A DNA stretch of 64,000 bases, from assembly GCA_948474755.1 (NCBI GenBank), contig CAOLHI010000927.1, positions 434,001 through 498,000 on the forward strand. Direction: 5' to 3'. The notes under the pieces are model-generated. The model saw nothing but the letters and a program-made list of their open reading frames with translations, did not search any database and was not told where the DNA came from. Origin of the DNA: Ctenosaura bakeri (lineage: Eukaryota > Chordata > Lepidosauria > Squamata > Iguanidae). Both the position numbers and the translations under genes were made by a program. Positions 32,237 to 42,765 of the stretch are shown here, in pieces (within the stretch, counting starts at the first letter, position 1; each line of letters begins with the position of its first letter).

Positions 32237-32909
32237 TAGATGGACATAACTGTAACATTAACCATTGCGCAAAATACAGAAGACAGCAGGGCAATAATTA
32301 ATCCCCTCTGATATAGGATGGTTATCTATGGGCTCATCTGTTCTGTTTCATTTTCAAGACTGCCTTCTGAGTGAAGGAAGTTACTAGGTGTGTGTGCAGT
32401 TTGGGAGCTCTGAGGCACTACCAGTGTATAAAGAGAGTTATATGACAAGGATTCACAGGGTTCAGCCCCCTCCCTTGCATTTACTCAACAAGATGATGTT
32501 GGATGCTCCATTGGCTTCTGCACTCTCCCAATGGAGAGATGGAGCAGGAAAAGGACAGACTGAAGTCTTACTCAGGTGTTTGGAAAGGAAGGGGAGCACG
32601 TTTAGTCCCCCTGCAACCTTCTTATTTTTACTGAGAAAGCCCAAGTGAAAAACACAATGAGAAGTCACCCAAATTGAGTTACAATCAAGGTTTCAAATCA
32701 TGTCGATCTCTGTAGCTCTGTCACCCTAATACATTTTTCTTCCAGACCTTCCCTCTAAACACACAGGAGTTGTGGGTGGAGGAAGTGGGGGTGGCACCAT
32801 GTGACCCCATTCCCCTCCATGGATACAGTTACTGAACAGCTAAACAGGACTTAAGGCCTCCAGTATCTCCTAGCCACCATAGCCATTGGGCAGGAGATTC
32901 TGGGAACTA
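32237..32909. other. Unassigned DNA
   Basis: No gene or repeat recognised; a short open frame pair (32388-32668) is on opposite strands and not supported. Confidence 0.35.
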
Positions 32910-33236
32910 TAGTAGGACCCCCATATCTACGGGGGATTAGTTCTGGGTCCCCCTGTGTGATTGCCATCCTAGTATCCTAGTTACAGACAAATTGGTTTGG
33001 CACTACAGGCAAAAGGACAAACTATGTTTGTCTCAGACTAGAGGTCTATCTACACTACACTGTCATACCAGTTTGAGACCACTTGCACTGTGATAGTTCC
33101 CTATTTGGGAATTCTGAAATTTGTAGTTGGGAGAGATGCTTAGAAGTCTTTTCTAGAGAATGCGAGTTCTGAACTACAGCAAAAAACCCTCTAGCAGAGA
33201 ATTTTAAGTACTTTACCACATTCCAGATCCCATTGA
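32910..33236. repeat. MITE fragments: pogo-like end and family P2
   Basis: 32918-32980 ('gtaggacccccatatctacgggggattagttctgggtccccc') resembles a Tigger/pogo MITE end. 33040-33235 ('ctacactacactgtcataccagtttgagaccacttgcactgtgatag', 'gaattctgaaatttgtagttgggagag', 'tagcagagaatttt') follows the P2 pattern. Confidence 0.5.
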
Positions 33237-35970
33237 GCCCAAACTTCCTTCACAGTAGCATCAGACCCGAGTTTGACATTACAGCTGAACTGTTTCTGCG
33301 GCTTGTTAAGCAGAAATATGAAAATGATACACAGCCACATGTGTTACCAATCCCCACCCTGTTCACATTTTATCTTTCCCCTTCTCTGATCTCCATATGG
33401 ATCATTTGGAAGCAGCTCATATGCCTTCTAATACTGTACAGCACACAGTGTTATGACACATTGATTCTGTGTTGGCACTGATGCATTAGTTTCATGATGG
33501 AAAGTGATAAAGTGTCCCTGGTGTAGCATTTTATTGGTTTCATAAATCAAACTCAACAACAGATTTCTTTTGCAACCCAAAATGAAAAATTCTATCAATT
33601 TCATTAGAGGCAACTATTTCCATGGATAATGGAATGCAACAAGCTCCTGCAAGTGTTTCCCCTGCTAATAAATTCTAGTATCAAAAGAGCTTCAGATTGC
33701 CCCACCTACAGGAGCCAGAGTTTCTGACTTTTATAAAGTCAGAAAACCTGTGGTATGTATGAGGTTTCATTTGGTCCAAGGCTTACTTTTGCCAAAGTTT
33801 CTAGTGAGGTCAAGGTAAGTGTACTTATGTGGCATGAAACTATGTTGATGAACATTTCTATGCCATTTTATTATTAGCAGCAGTCAGCTATCCTTGTTGA
33901 AGGCTTTTTTAGACACACAGCGAACTCTCTAGAAACACACACACACACAGAGAGAGAGAGCAAGCATGTAGATTCAACTGGTAGCCTAAAGTAGCATGAG
34001 TCTGAAGGCAAAACTTGACAATATGCTTTGAATGTATTTAGAAGCAATGATCCCTCAATGCTTGTGGAAAGTCATCTGTTTGTCATAGCACATGCTTCCC
34101 CTTAGCTCTGTGTCTTGCATTTCCCATCTATGGTTTCAGCTATGTAATCCTACTGGCCTGTACCTCAGCTTGTTAACCACTGAGCCAGTGTGCAACTTAC
34201 TCCCTCTGCCTTCCACCTCTTTTTCATCAGTATTCTGTCTGATAATTGATCTCAGGTATAGGGAAAATCCTAGTGTAGGGAGTGATATAAGGCCAAGGAG
34301 GGAGGATGAATGAGTGCTGTGGAAAGACTTGCTTGGGATGGATACAGAGAAAAGATATAGACATACTGAAAGGGTACAGAACAGAACCAAGCCTTGATTT
34401 CATTAGTAGGCCAGCTAATGTGCAATGCAAGCCATTATCTCTCTGTCTGAACTAATTATTTTTCTAGATATTGGCAGCGTAAATTTACCTTATTTATATC
34501 CCCATATTGGTCATTTGGACTTGGGCTTCTCCCAGACAGGAAGAAACCATAATCAAATCTTGATTCCTCATTCCCCGTTTTCTATCAGACTGCTTCAATA
34601 TAATAAAAAACATATGATGGATCTATTTCCTTCACCCCCTACAATTACATGAAGGTAGTTTGGAAACATTGCTACTTTCCTAATTTGTATGCAAAGAACA
34701 ATATAGACAGTGAGGGGAAAAAAATAGGATTATGGGATAGTTGGAGGACTTTACCAGCAAAAATGTGATTACTCATGGTTTTACAAGACTGATGATTGCA
34801 GGGGCATATATCCCCTAAGAAAGCTCCTTGCTGGGATGAAAGCATGGTAACTGCAGAGAATGTACATCTTCCCCTCAGGTCTAATTTGTTCCTGAGGCAA
34901 TAACAAGTCAGTGAAGTCAATGTTAGTGGGGTGATGAATCCACTCCAGGTTTCAGTTTGTACAGGAGCTATCCAAGGTGCTGAACTTTGGGTTGCTCCTC
35001 TAGAGTTCATACCAAAACCTTGAGCCACCAGCAGCCAGTGCCTTGAAATGGCCTAAGAGTGCAACAAGATCATGCCAAAGTTCTCTCCTTGGTGTGATGG
35101 TGCTACTCTTCTTGCAACAAGGGGGAAAAAAAATAAACACTACGATCTGCTTATATGTGTTGAAGGAGGAAACTTTTCTATCTTCCTTTTTCTTTTGTTT
35201 GTCTTGAAAGAGCACATTCTCCTTTTCACTTTGAAAGAATGCCTCTGGAACTCCCTCCCTTTCCATTTTATTTCTGTTTATTTTGCTTTTAAAGGGTGCA
35301 TCTGAGGAGAAGTCTTCTGCTGTCTAGAACAAGGTTGTTTCTTTTAGAAAGGTAGAGACCGGGAGAGAAGGGGGTGGGAGAGAAAGCAGGTAGAGCAATA
35401 CTGCAGAGGAAGGTAGTAATTGACTGCTGTTCACAAAGGTCATGGTGGGAGGCAGCATTCAAGGAGAAAAAAAATAAATGAAAAATAACCACAACAAGTT
35501 TTTCATTTTGCAATGACAGGCTTCAAGATGGCATCTGTCCCTTATGCATTGTTTCCTTTAATTTCCAAGACTGTGTTTTTCACATTTTTCTATTGTTCCT
35601 TCACCCTGCTCCATGTATTTCATACAAAGTGTAATGTCAAAGTGAGAATGGAGCCCCCACTTAAAAGCAATCAACAAAAGTTGGTATCCTTTTGAAAATG
35701 GAAGATATTTTAGCTATTTGTTTCTGTTCTGTGACATTTGCACCTTCTGAAAATTTGTATATGTGGATAAATGAGTTTGCTTTTTCTTCCTGTATTGCTG
35801 TAAAAGGTTACTCATGCTGAAGATTTTGTAACTGGCAGATTCCCTTTGGAACTCAGCTAGTGGTTCCTAGTTTGATAGGCTTTTCCTCACCTCTATGCCC
35901 TTTGTTTTCATTCTAAAATCTTTTTATTCACTTTTTAAATTCTATATAATAAGTGAAGCACTAGTACTTA
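33237..35970. other. Unassigned DNA
   Basis: A CA/GA dinucleotide tract lies at 33936-33960. Open frames at 34092-34313, 34672-35028 and 35000-35266 show no domain or splice context. Confidence 0.4.
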
Positions 35971-36197
35971 CAGTGATCCATTAGTATGCACTAGAGTTTG
36001 GTTCCAGCACCCCTTGTGAACACCAAAATTTATAGATGCTCAGGTCCCATTATGTAACATGGAGTAGTAAAATGACGTTCTTTTTTATAAAAAGGCAAAA
36101 GTAAAGTTTGCTTTTTGCTTTTTTGAGAGGGGGTGTTTTTGAGCCGTGGTTGCTTGAATCTGTAGATGCAGAATCCATGGATATTGAGGGCTGATTG
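35971..36197. mobile_element. Pogo/Tigger-like MITE (227 bp)
   Basis: It is flanked by TA on both sides (35969-35970, 36198-36199), the Tc1/mariner-superfamily target. Ends 'cagtgatccattagtatgcac' and reversed 'gatattgagggctgattg' are inverted repeats. The body text 'ggttccagcaccccttgtgaacaccaaaa' and 'gatgcagaatccatggatattgaggg' is typical of Tigger-type elements. Confidence 0.75.
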
Positions 36198-36434
36198 TAG
36201 ATACATTTTTGTGTATCCTTTTTTCGTGAACTCAAAGTGGAATACACAACTCTCCTTCTCTGCACTTCTATCCTTACAAACATTCTGGTGGTAGTGATTG
36301 CTTACCATCTGTGTATAAATTTTCATGGTGTTGACACAGCCACAGTGATTATTTCTTCACACATATTAAACATACTACATACTGTTTCAATTATTTGTTT
36401 TAGATATTTTCATTGCCATTGTCTTTTGGGTATG

Positions 36435-36668
36435 ATTATATGGGTATGTGCCTTCAAGCTGCCTCTCAACTTATGGGGATCTCAGGAATTTCATAGGGTT
36501 TTCTTAGGCAACCATTGCTCAGATGTGGTTTTGCCAGTTCTTTCCTCTGAAATCTAATCTACAGCACCTGGCATTCATTGGTGGTCTCCCATCCAACTAT
36601 CAACCAGGGATAACCCTGCTTAGCTTCTGAGATCAGACAGTATCCAGTGCCTTTACAGTATTTAGACA
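36435..36668 (-). repeat. 5S rRNA-derived SINE (family S3), copy 1
   Basis: 36550-36660 matches the antisense of 5S rRNA: 'acagcacctggcattca...ggtctcccatccaac', 'aaccctgcttagcttctgagatcagacag'. The rest, 'ccttcaagctgcctctcaacttatgggga' through 'gggttttcttaggcaa', is the antisense of the same 3' tail used by S1. So S3 has a 5S head with an S1-type tail. The 5S head supplies an internal pol III promoter in SINE3-type families. Confidence 0.88.
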
Positions 36669-37524
36669 TGATTATCTTGCATCAAATTGGGATGAGAAGA
36701 TTATACAGAAAAAAATTTCTAAACAGGTAGCCATCAGTGTTTGGGATTCTCTCTGCTTTTCTAAAAAGAGAGGATATACTGGGGTGTGCACTAAAACACA
36801 AGATTCATTTTGGACCATGACTGTGAGGCTAGGCTGCCTGGTTCAACCTGGGTGTGCATCTGAATCTCAGTTGATAAATCAGAACCTTCATACCTCCCAT
36901 TAAATGTCAGATAAACAGATTAGAGATAGGAGGTACTACAAGTCTTCATATTTTGATTTTTTAAAAAGAACTGTCCAGAACTGGATCTTTTAATTACAAT
37001 AAGGGCATGCAGGATCCGACCAACTTGACAATCTGTTAAGTTCAGTGTTACAGGTATATAGTTTAAAAGTTACTTGACCCAACACATGAGAGAATACCAC
37101 CCTTTCACCTCCTCTTTTAATTTATTAAAAAGGGCAGCTCAAGGATGTCCAATAATATCTGAAGTGCTAGTCAGGCATTTTGATTTAGTACACAGCATGG
37201 GGCATAGCTACCATTGGACTAGAAAGGAGTTGCCTTGCGCCTTCAGTCAATGGGGGCCTCTTGTTGCTGCTGCCCCAACCCAGTCCTTAATCTGATAGAC
37301 AAGATGGCTGTGTTTGGGAGGTTCATGTCCCTGGACCCCTAGACATTTTGCATGTGTCCCTGATATGATGAACACAAAAGACTGGAGTTGAGGAACACAG
37401 GTCAACTCTCCTCTTTTGGTGCAGATGTCAAGAGTGACTCTATCTAGCAGAAAGCCCTTTTCAAAAAATCTTGATAAATTCCCTACATGATTTAGAACCC
37501 TGATTTTCCAGGATTCTTAATTGT
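36669..37524. other. Unassigned DNA
   Basis: No gene or repeat recognised. Confidence 0.4.
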
Positions 37525-37612
37525 GCAAGGAGCCACTTTGAATCTCATATTGGGAGAAAAGTAGGATATAAATACAATAAATAAGAAAGAAAGAAAGGAA
37601 GAAAGAAAGAAA

Positions 37613-37680
<68 letters not shown>

Positions 37681-37682
37681 AG
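37525..37682 (+). repeat. Retroposon tail grown into a GAAA/GA microsatellite
   Basis: 'gagccactttgaatctcatattgggagaaaagtaggatataaatacaataaataa' (37531-37585) is an L2/SINE-type 3' tail. It passes directly into about 85 bp of (GAAA)n with GGAA interruptions and ends in (GA)n at 37663-37681. The minus-strand serine/leucine/phenylalanine-rich frames here are repeat artefacts. Confidence 0.85.
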
Positions 37683-37744
37683 GATACAAGAGAAAACAGA
37701 AATTTAAACATGCAGCATCTTTTCAAGATGCAGTATCTTTTCAA

Positions 37745-37950
37745 TAGTGTAGTAGCTTGAGCATTGGACTATGATCCTGAAGACCAGGGTTCATTTCCTT
37801 GTTCAGCCATGGAGACCCACTGTGTGACCTTGGGAGTATCACAAACTCTAAGACCCAAAAAACCCTATTATAGGTTCACCTTAGAGTGGCTATAAATCAG
37901 AAGCAACTTGAAGGCACACAGCAGCTACAACAATAATAACAACAACATTT
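37745..37950 (+). repeat. tRNA-derived SINE (S1)
   Basis: 'agtgtagtagcttgagcattggactatgatcctgaagaccagggttcatttccttgttcagccatggagacccactg' to 'aaatcagaagcaacttgaaggcacacagcag' with an AAC/AAT tail. Confidence 0.9.
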
Positions 37951-38749
37951 TTTCAAGATATACACATGAACACACATACCATTGCCACCTCTGTCTCAGT
38001 TAAATGCACTTCTGACACTATCAAGTTCACACATGCACATGCACCCAGAGGGAGCCACTTGCAAGGTATCAGTGTGCCACAAAACTGGATAACAACTTTA
38101 GGTTACATGGAAGGGTTGTCACCACTTTAGTTACCCACTTCTCTCAGTAAAATTGGTATAACAACCCTGGGCTACTTTGTAGGACTGGTGTAAAAGCAAC
38201 AATATCTAATCCATAGCCCTGCATCCTAAAATATGGGTGTAATAATGGCAGACTGTAGGTAGGTGTACTGCAAGGTGATTTTTAAAACACATTTATTAAC
38301 ATAGGAAGGCGGTGTTTTGTTTTGTTTTTTAAGATATAAAGTTAGAATACCCATGAACTCCTAGTTCTACCTTTTTGTTTTCAGGTAGATGGTCTATTGT
38401 GCAACACAGCAACATTAAAATCCTGGTCTCTTAATGGTTTCTTGTCTAATTTCTTGTTTATTCATTAACTTTATTTATAGACCTCATTTCATCATAAAAG
38501 ATAACAAGGCAATGTGCAAGGTAAGACCAATACAACTACAGCAAAACAATAAAACACATAGAAATCAGCAATCACTGTCCACCAGGAAATGAACACACAC
38601 ACATGCACACACACATCTAAAATGAACCAAATTTCTTCTCCAGACACTATGCGTATCAGTCATTGTTATGTTTTCATTCACTGTCTAAAAACACTAAAAG
38701 GCAGGGCAAGGCTATCTTCTTCTAAAAAATAAAGAGAACAGTCACTGTA
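37951..38749. other. Unassigned DNA with a weak LINE 3' tail
   Basis: 38455-38570 ('tttatttatagacctcatttcatcataaaag...gcaatgtgcaaggtaagacc...caaaacaataaaac') resembles an antisense L2 3' tail. A CA-rich patch lies at 38590-38615. Confidence 0.4.
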
Positions 38750-39195
38750 CAGTCATCCCTCCACTTTCATGGGGCTTAGGGGTGCAGGACCCCTTGGAAA
38801 ATGGGGGAAAAACCATGAATATCTGTAGGATCCCCCAAACCATATTTAACATACAGACATAAAAGTATGGTCTGAGGATTCAGTCCCCTGCTGATACAAC
38901 TGTCCAGTACATAATACATTTGAAACCATGGCAGGGAGCATGCCAGCCACCCAGTTCTGCCTTCAAGGCAGTGGGGCTCATTCACAATGCAGAAGCAGGC
39001 AGCCTTATTAGCCTCACTTTGCATTCACAGTCTCTCACAGTCCCTCTCACTTTTATGAAGCTTGCAGAGACACTGTGAATGTATGATGAGACTTATATGT
39101 AAGTTCCTATTAGGGCAGCAGTGGAAGTGGCAGCAAATAATCTGTGAATAATCAAATCTGCAAAACTTAGGCAAGCAAATGTAGAGGGACAACTG
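38750..39195. mobile_element. Pogo/Tigger-like MITE (446 bp)
   Basis: TA flanks both ends (38748-38749 and 39196-39197). Terminal inverted repeats are 'cagtcatccctccactttcatgg' and, reversed, 'cagttgtccctctacatttgc'. Subterminal text ('ggtgcaggaccccttggaaaatggggg', 'aataatctgtgaataatcaaatctgc') fits the same family as 6661-6740. There is no transposase. Confidence 0.85.
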
Positions 39196-40227
39196 TATAT
39201 TTTATTTCATAGCTCAACTTCTATCAGGGCTAGAGACTTGCCTTTCTAAAAATAACTGGGAAGAAAGGGGTTGTGGTTCATCTGAGGGAGGGAAAATACC
39301 CCCTTGCCTTCCCTTGAGGATACTCGTGCTTCTATCTTCTCCCCATAATTGTTCTCACATTTTCCCCTCCTTCCCCTCTTCTTTGTTAACAGCAGAACTT
39401 TTGATTTAAAAAAAAATACCACCATTCTTCCCAGAACTGAATACCTCTGATTCATACAAAAATATAGCTCTGTTTTCTGCCCTTTAAGCATACATACTCT
39501 AAGGAACCTCTCAGCTGTAACTCTTAACTTCTTAGGCTGAGTGTGGAGTCATTTTGGCACAAAATGCTTTGAGAACATCATTAATACTACGTAGTGAACA
39601 AAACATCCGTTCAGAAATTTGCATAGAACTGGGCCTTGCAAAAGGCACACATACAGAGCTGGTGGGTAGATATTCCTAATTAATCAGCGCTATTATTCTC
39701 ACCCCTGTTATTATGAATAAGGGCTGTTAAAGGATCCAGCTCAGCCTCCACAATGTCATTTTAAGTTCTGATTCTGGATGTGCATATGGAGCTCACATCT
39801 ACTCTCCTTCTCCCCAACCCTTTTCTAGCTTGCCAGTTGGGCAAAATTCCCATTAACTTTAGTGGAATTTGTTCTGTCTTGGAACATTATGTCTTTCAAT
39901 ACAAAGAAAAAGAGAGGAAAGCAATAAGTTATTAACACATTGACTTTACTTGTACAAGAGACCCTGAGGAACCTGCATATGGTCTGAGCCTTAACTATTC
40001 ATAGCTTTACAGGCCTGGGTTATAGAGTTCCATGACAGTAGATTTATGACAAGAATCCATTGCCTAGGGCTCCATAACTGAACCACAAAATGTATGTGTG
40101 TGACAGAGGGTGGGAGGGGGAGATGTTACAAATCTCTACTTAGTCTCAAGGAGAAATGTAGATGGTGGCATGTGTTCTACTGTGCAGAAGACAGTGCTAT
40201 ATTGAATTAATCCAAGTTACATTTAAG
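39196..40227. other. Unassigned DNA
   Basis: No gene or repeat recognised. Confidence 0.4.
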
Positions 40228-40435
40228 GGCCCTTTCACACAATATAATTACAGCACTGTGATTCCATTTTGAGTGCAATGGTCCCATCCTATGGAATCCT
40301 AAGATTTGTGGTTTGGTGTGGCATTAGGACTTCCTGGTTGAAAATTCTAAACACCTCTCCCTAAACTACAATTCCCAGGATTTCATAGGATGTTGCCATG
40401 ACAAAGTAGAATCTAGAGCTATCAGCAGAAGGGAG
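40228..40435. mobile_element. Palindromic MITE, family P2, decayed
   Basis: Left end 'ggccctttcacacaatataattacagcactgtgattccatttt', centre 'gtcccatcctatggaatcctaagatttgtggttt' mirrored by 'ctaaactacaattcccaggatttcataggatgttgccatgac'. The right end is degraded, so its limit is approximate. Confidence 0.6.
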
Positions 40436-40504
40436 AGAAGAAGCTTTGAAATTACCTGTCCATGCTTAGCACCTGGGAATACAGATTCATCAGGCACACA
40501 GGTC

Positions 40505-40725
40505 ACCAAAGGTGCCTCTGCACTACACTACCACTTTCATACCACTTTGATTGCTGTGATTCAATCCTAGAGAATCTTGGAGTTTGTAGCTGAAGAGATA
40601 GGACTAGCATTCCATAGGAGAGAATTTTAAAAACTTCACCAAACTCCAGATCCTAGGATTTCTTACAATGGAACCATGACAATTAATTGGTTTTATACCA
40701 TGAGGTGCACTTCCCCTAGAAAAGA
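40505..40725. mobile_element. Palindromic MITE, family P2, second copy
   Basis: 'cctctgcactacactaccactttcataccactttgattgctgtgattcaatcctagagaatcttggagtttgtagct' with the mirrored 'ccagatcctaggatttcttacaatggaaccatgacaattaattggttttataccatgaggtgc'. Confidence 0.55.
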
Positions 40726-40740
40726 GAGAAGCATTCTCTT

Positions 40741-41176
40741 ACTGAAGTAAGCTGAGACCATATACTGTTTAGCCCCACCTTGTGATGCATCATGCTACAT
40801 CAGTATTCCCAGAAGTCATATCTGACATTCCCCAGGTAATTTAAAACTCCTTTTTTAAAAACACTTTCCTGGGACAGGAGAGCATTCTGGAAGCTGGCAG
40901 ACTATTCCAGTGACTTGAGCTGTCAGTATATTTGAGGTGTGTGTATGTGTATCAACTGGAATAGGAAGTACAAAATGGCTCACCAGACTGAACCAACACA
41001 CAGTGACCAGCCCTGTCTGCCAGCTTCCAGAATGCTCTCCTGTCCCAGGAAAGTGTTTTTAAAAAAGGAGTTTTAAATTACCTGGGGAATGTCAGATATG
41101 ACTTCTGGGAATACTGATGTATCATGATGCATCACAAGGTGGGGCTAAACAGTATATGGTCTCAGCTTACTTCAGT
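40741..41176. repeat. Long near-perfect inverted repeat (162-bp arms, 112-bp spacer)
   Basis: Left arm 40741-40902 and right arm 41015-41176 are reverse complements of equal length. By eye there is one mismatch, in 'catgctacatc' against 'catgatacatc'. The spacer carries a smaller pair 'tattccagt' / 'actggaata'. The outer edge of the right arm falls inside a D1 element ('cagcttacttcagt'), and the left arm holds the matching antisense piece. A transcript crossing it would fold into a long hairpin. Confidence 0.93.
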
Positions 41177-41395
41177 TGTTGCAAACTGGATTCACAGTTT
41201 ATATTCAACTCTGCAAGGAGGAAAACAGGAGGTAGAATCTTCCCTTCTTAGGAGATTCAGGAAAAAGCAAAGTGCTACAACCTCTCCTAGCTTGTCTATT
41301 CTTCTTCATTAGTCATCTTTGCCATCTCAACCACACTTTGATGTTGCTTGGCCACAAATGTGCAAGTTTACATCTGGAAAATGTTGGAGGATATG
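41161..41395 (+). repeat. Dispersed TIR element, family D1, partial
   Basis: 'ctcagcttacttcagttgttgcaaactggattcacagtttatattcaactctgcaaggagg' to 'catctcaaccacactttgatgttgcttggccacaaatgtgcaagtttacatctggaaaatgttggagg'. The 5' third is replaced by the inverted repeat arm. Confidence 0.75.
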
Positions 41396-41825
41396 GGACA
41401 CCATCTGCTACTCCATCTCAGCATTCCATGTCTAGGGATCACACTGCTACCCCAACAATGGGCTTTGAAACAGCATGGATTCATAGTTAGTCACCCAAGA
41501 CATACACACACCCTGACATTCTATTATGCATCTAGAGAAGGTCATGATTATGTATGTCATTGGAATGGGCAGCCATAGGATGGTACGTGGGTGTGTGAAT
41601 GAATAATGTGTACTTGCTAGACATCAGAAAGTAGGGGCAGGGCACATTTCTGTGTGGCTCACCATTTGTGAAACATTCATAGATACTTAAATGCAATTTT
41701 ACCTCACTAGTTATTTGGGTTGATTCATTGGTCTAAAACATCACTTTTCAAACCACTCATGGCCTTTCAGGGCTAAATAGATCCATGCTCAATGGTCACT
41801 TGGTATCACAAAATCTGTTAGTGTG
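41396..41825. other. Unassigned DNA
   Basis: No gene or repeat recognised. Confidence 0.4.
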
Positions 41826-42043
41826 CATTTATATACCTTCAGGTTGACTGTCGACTTATGATGGCCCCATGAATTTCATTGGGTTTTCTTAGGCAAAGAA
41901 TCCTCAGAGGTGGTTCTGCCACTTCCTTCATCTGAAATACAGCCCACAGCACCTGATATTTGTTGATCGTCTCTCATCCAAGTACTAACCAGAGTTGACC
42001 CTGCTTAGCTTCCAAGATCAGACAGAATCTAGTGCCTTTAGGG
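41826..42043 (-). repeat. 5S rRNA-derived SINE (S3), copy 2
   Basis: 'ccacagcacctgatatttgttgatcgtctctcatccaagtactaaccagagttgaccctgcttagcttccaagatcagacag' matches antisense 5S rRNA with the conserved 'aagtactaacca' block. The S1-type tail 'ccttcaggttgactgtcgacttatgatggccccatgaatttcattgggttttcttaggcaa' precedes it. Confidence 0.9.
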
Positions 42044-42044
42044 T

Positions 42045-42226
42045 ATTTGTTGTTTGTTATTGTTCTGCACCCTGAAGTTGTTTCTGATTTATGCCAACCC
42101 TAAGGCAAACCTATCATGGGGTTTTCTGGAGCTGAGAATGTATGACATGCCCAAGATCACCCAATGGGTTTCCATGGCTGAGTGGGGAATCAAACCTTGG
42201 TCTCCAAGGTTATAAGCTAACACTAT
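42045..42226 (-). repeat. tRNA-derived SINE (S1), left part of split copy
   Basis: 'gttgtttgttattgttctgcaccctgaagttgtttctgatttatgccaaccctaaggcaaacctatcatggggttttctgg' to 'gggtttccatggctgagtggggaatcaaaccttggtctcc' is antisense S1. It stops at the MITE at 42227; the tRNA-like head resumes at about 42682-42721 ('ctctggcttttactacaccatactggctc'). Confidence 0.88.
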
Positions 42227-42681
42227 GGCCATTTCCACACAGGGTTTATAACACGGGGCAGAACGTCCTCCAGGGAGGACGTCTGCACCTGGGAGTGGAC
42301 TGGGTCAGACCTACTTAATGTAGATCCGCACCCCAGCCTGCTCCAGAACAATCCCAAGTGGTCATCCAGTGTGCTTTTGAAAGACCACTAAAAACAGGTC
42401 TTTCAAAAGCATGGAGCGTGCCACTGTGAGCCTGCTCCCTTATGCAGATTCGCAGGCTTGCATTGGTGCGAGCCTGCGATCTGCCGGGGGCGGGCTTTAG
42501 GCTGGCGAGCTTCAGTGGTTGGTCGAGACCCCCGACCAACTGGAAGCCGCCATTTTCGTCCCCGGAGCAGTGTGGAGTGGCAGCCACACGCTCCTCCGGA
42601 GAAGCGTGGGCCGGACCGGGAAGCCCAAAAGTCCAGCGAGTAGCATCACGGGGCGATTCCCTCACCCAGTGTGGAAATGGC
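42227..42681. mobile_element. GC-rich MITE (family M1 relative) nested in a SINE
   Basis: Ends 'ggccatttccacacagggtt' and reversed 'cagtgtggaaatggc' form an inverted repeat. The 455-bp body is much GC-richer than its flanks. It shares 'gcttgcattggtgcgagcctgc' with the element at 4409-4936, in what looks like a scrambled arrangement. Further palindromes are 'acgtcctccagggaggacgt' and 'gtggttggtcgagacccccgaccaac'. Long overlapping open frames on both strands follow from GC content and are not genes. Confidence 0.75.
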
Positions 42682-42765
42682 TTATATCACTCTGGCTTTT
42701 ACTACACCATACTGGCTCACAGGGGACTTAGGCCTGGTAGCACCTGTCAACAAAACTGATAACAG

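Noticed and set aside
37580..37680. Regularly spaced repeats suggesting a CRISPR-like array
   Set aside because: A simple tetranucleotide microsatellite without spacers; eukaryotic context.
37492..37744. Ser/Leu/Phe-rich minus-strand frames
   Set aside because: They translate the GAAA microsatellite.
42315..42759. Overlapping frames of 61-116 codons on both strands in a GC-rich segment
   Set aside because: They lie inside a MITE with inverted ends that interrupts a SINE; GC content alone explains the lack of stops.
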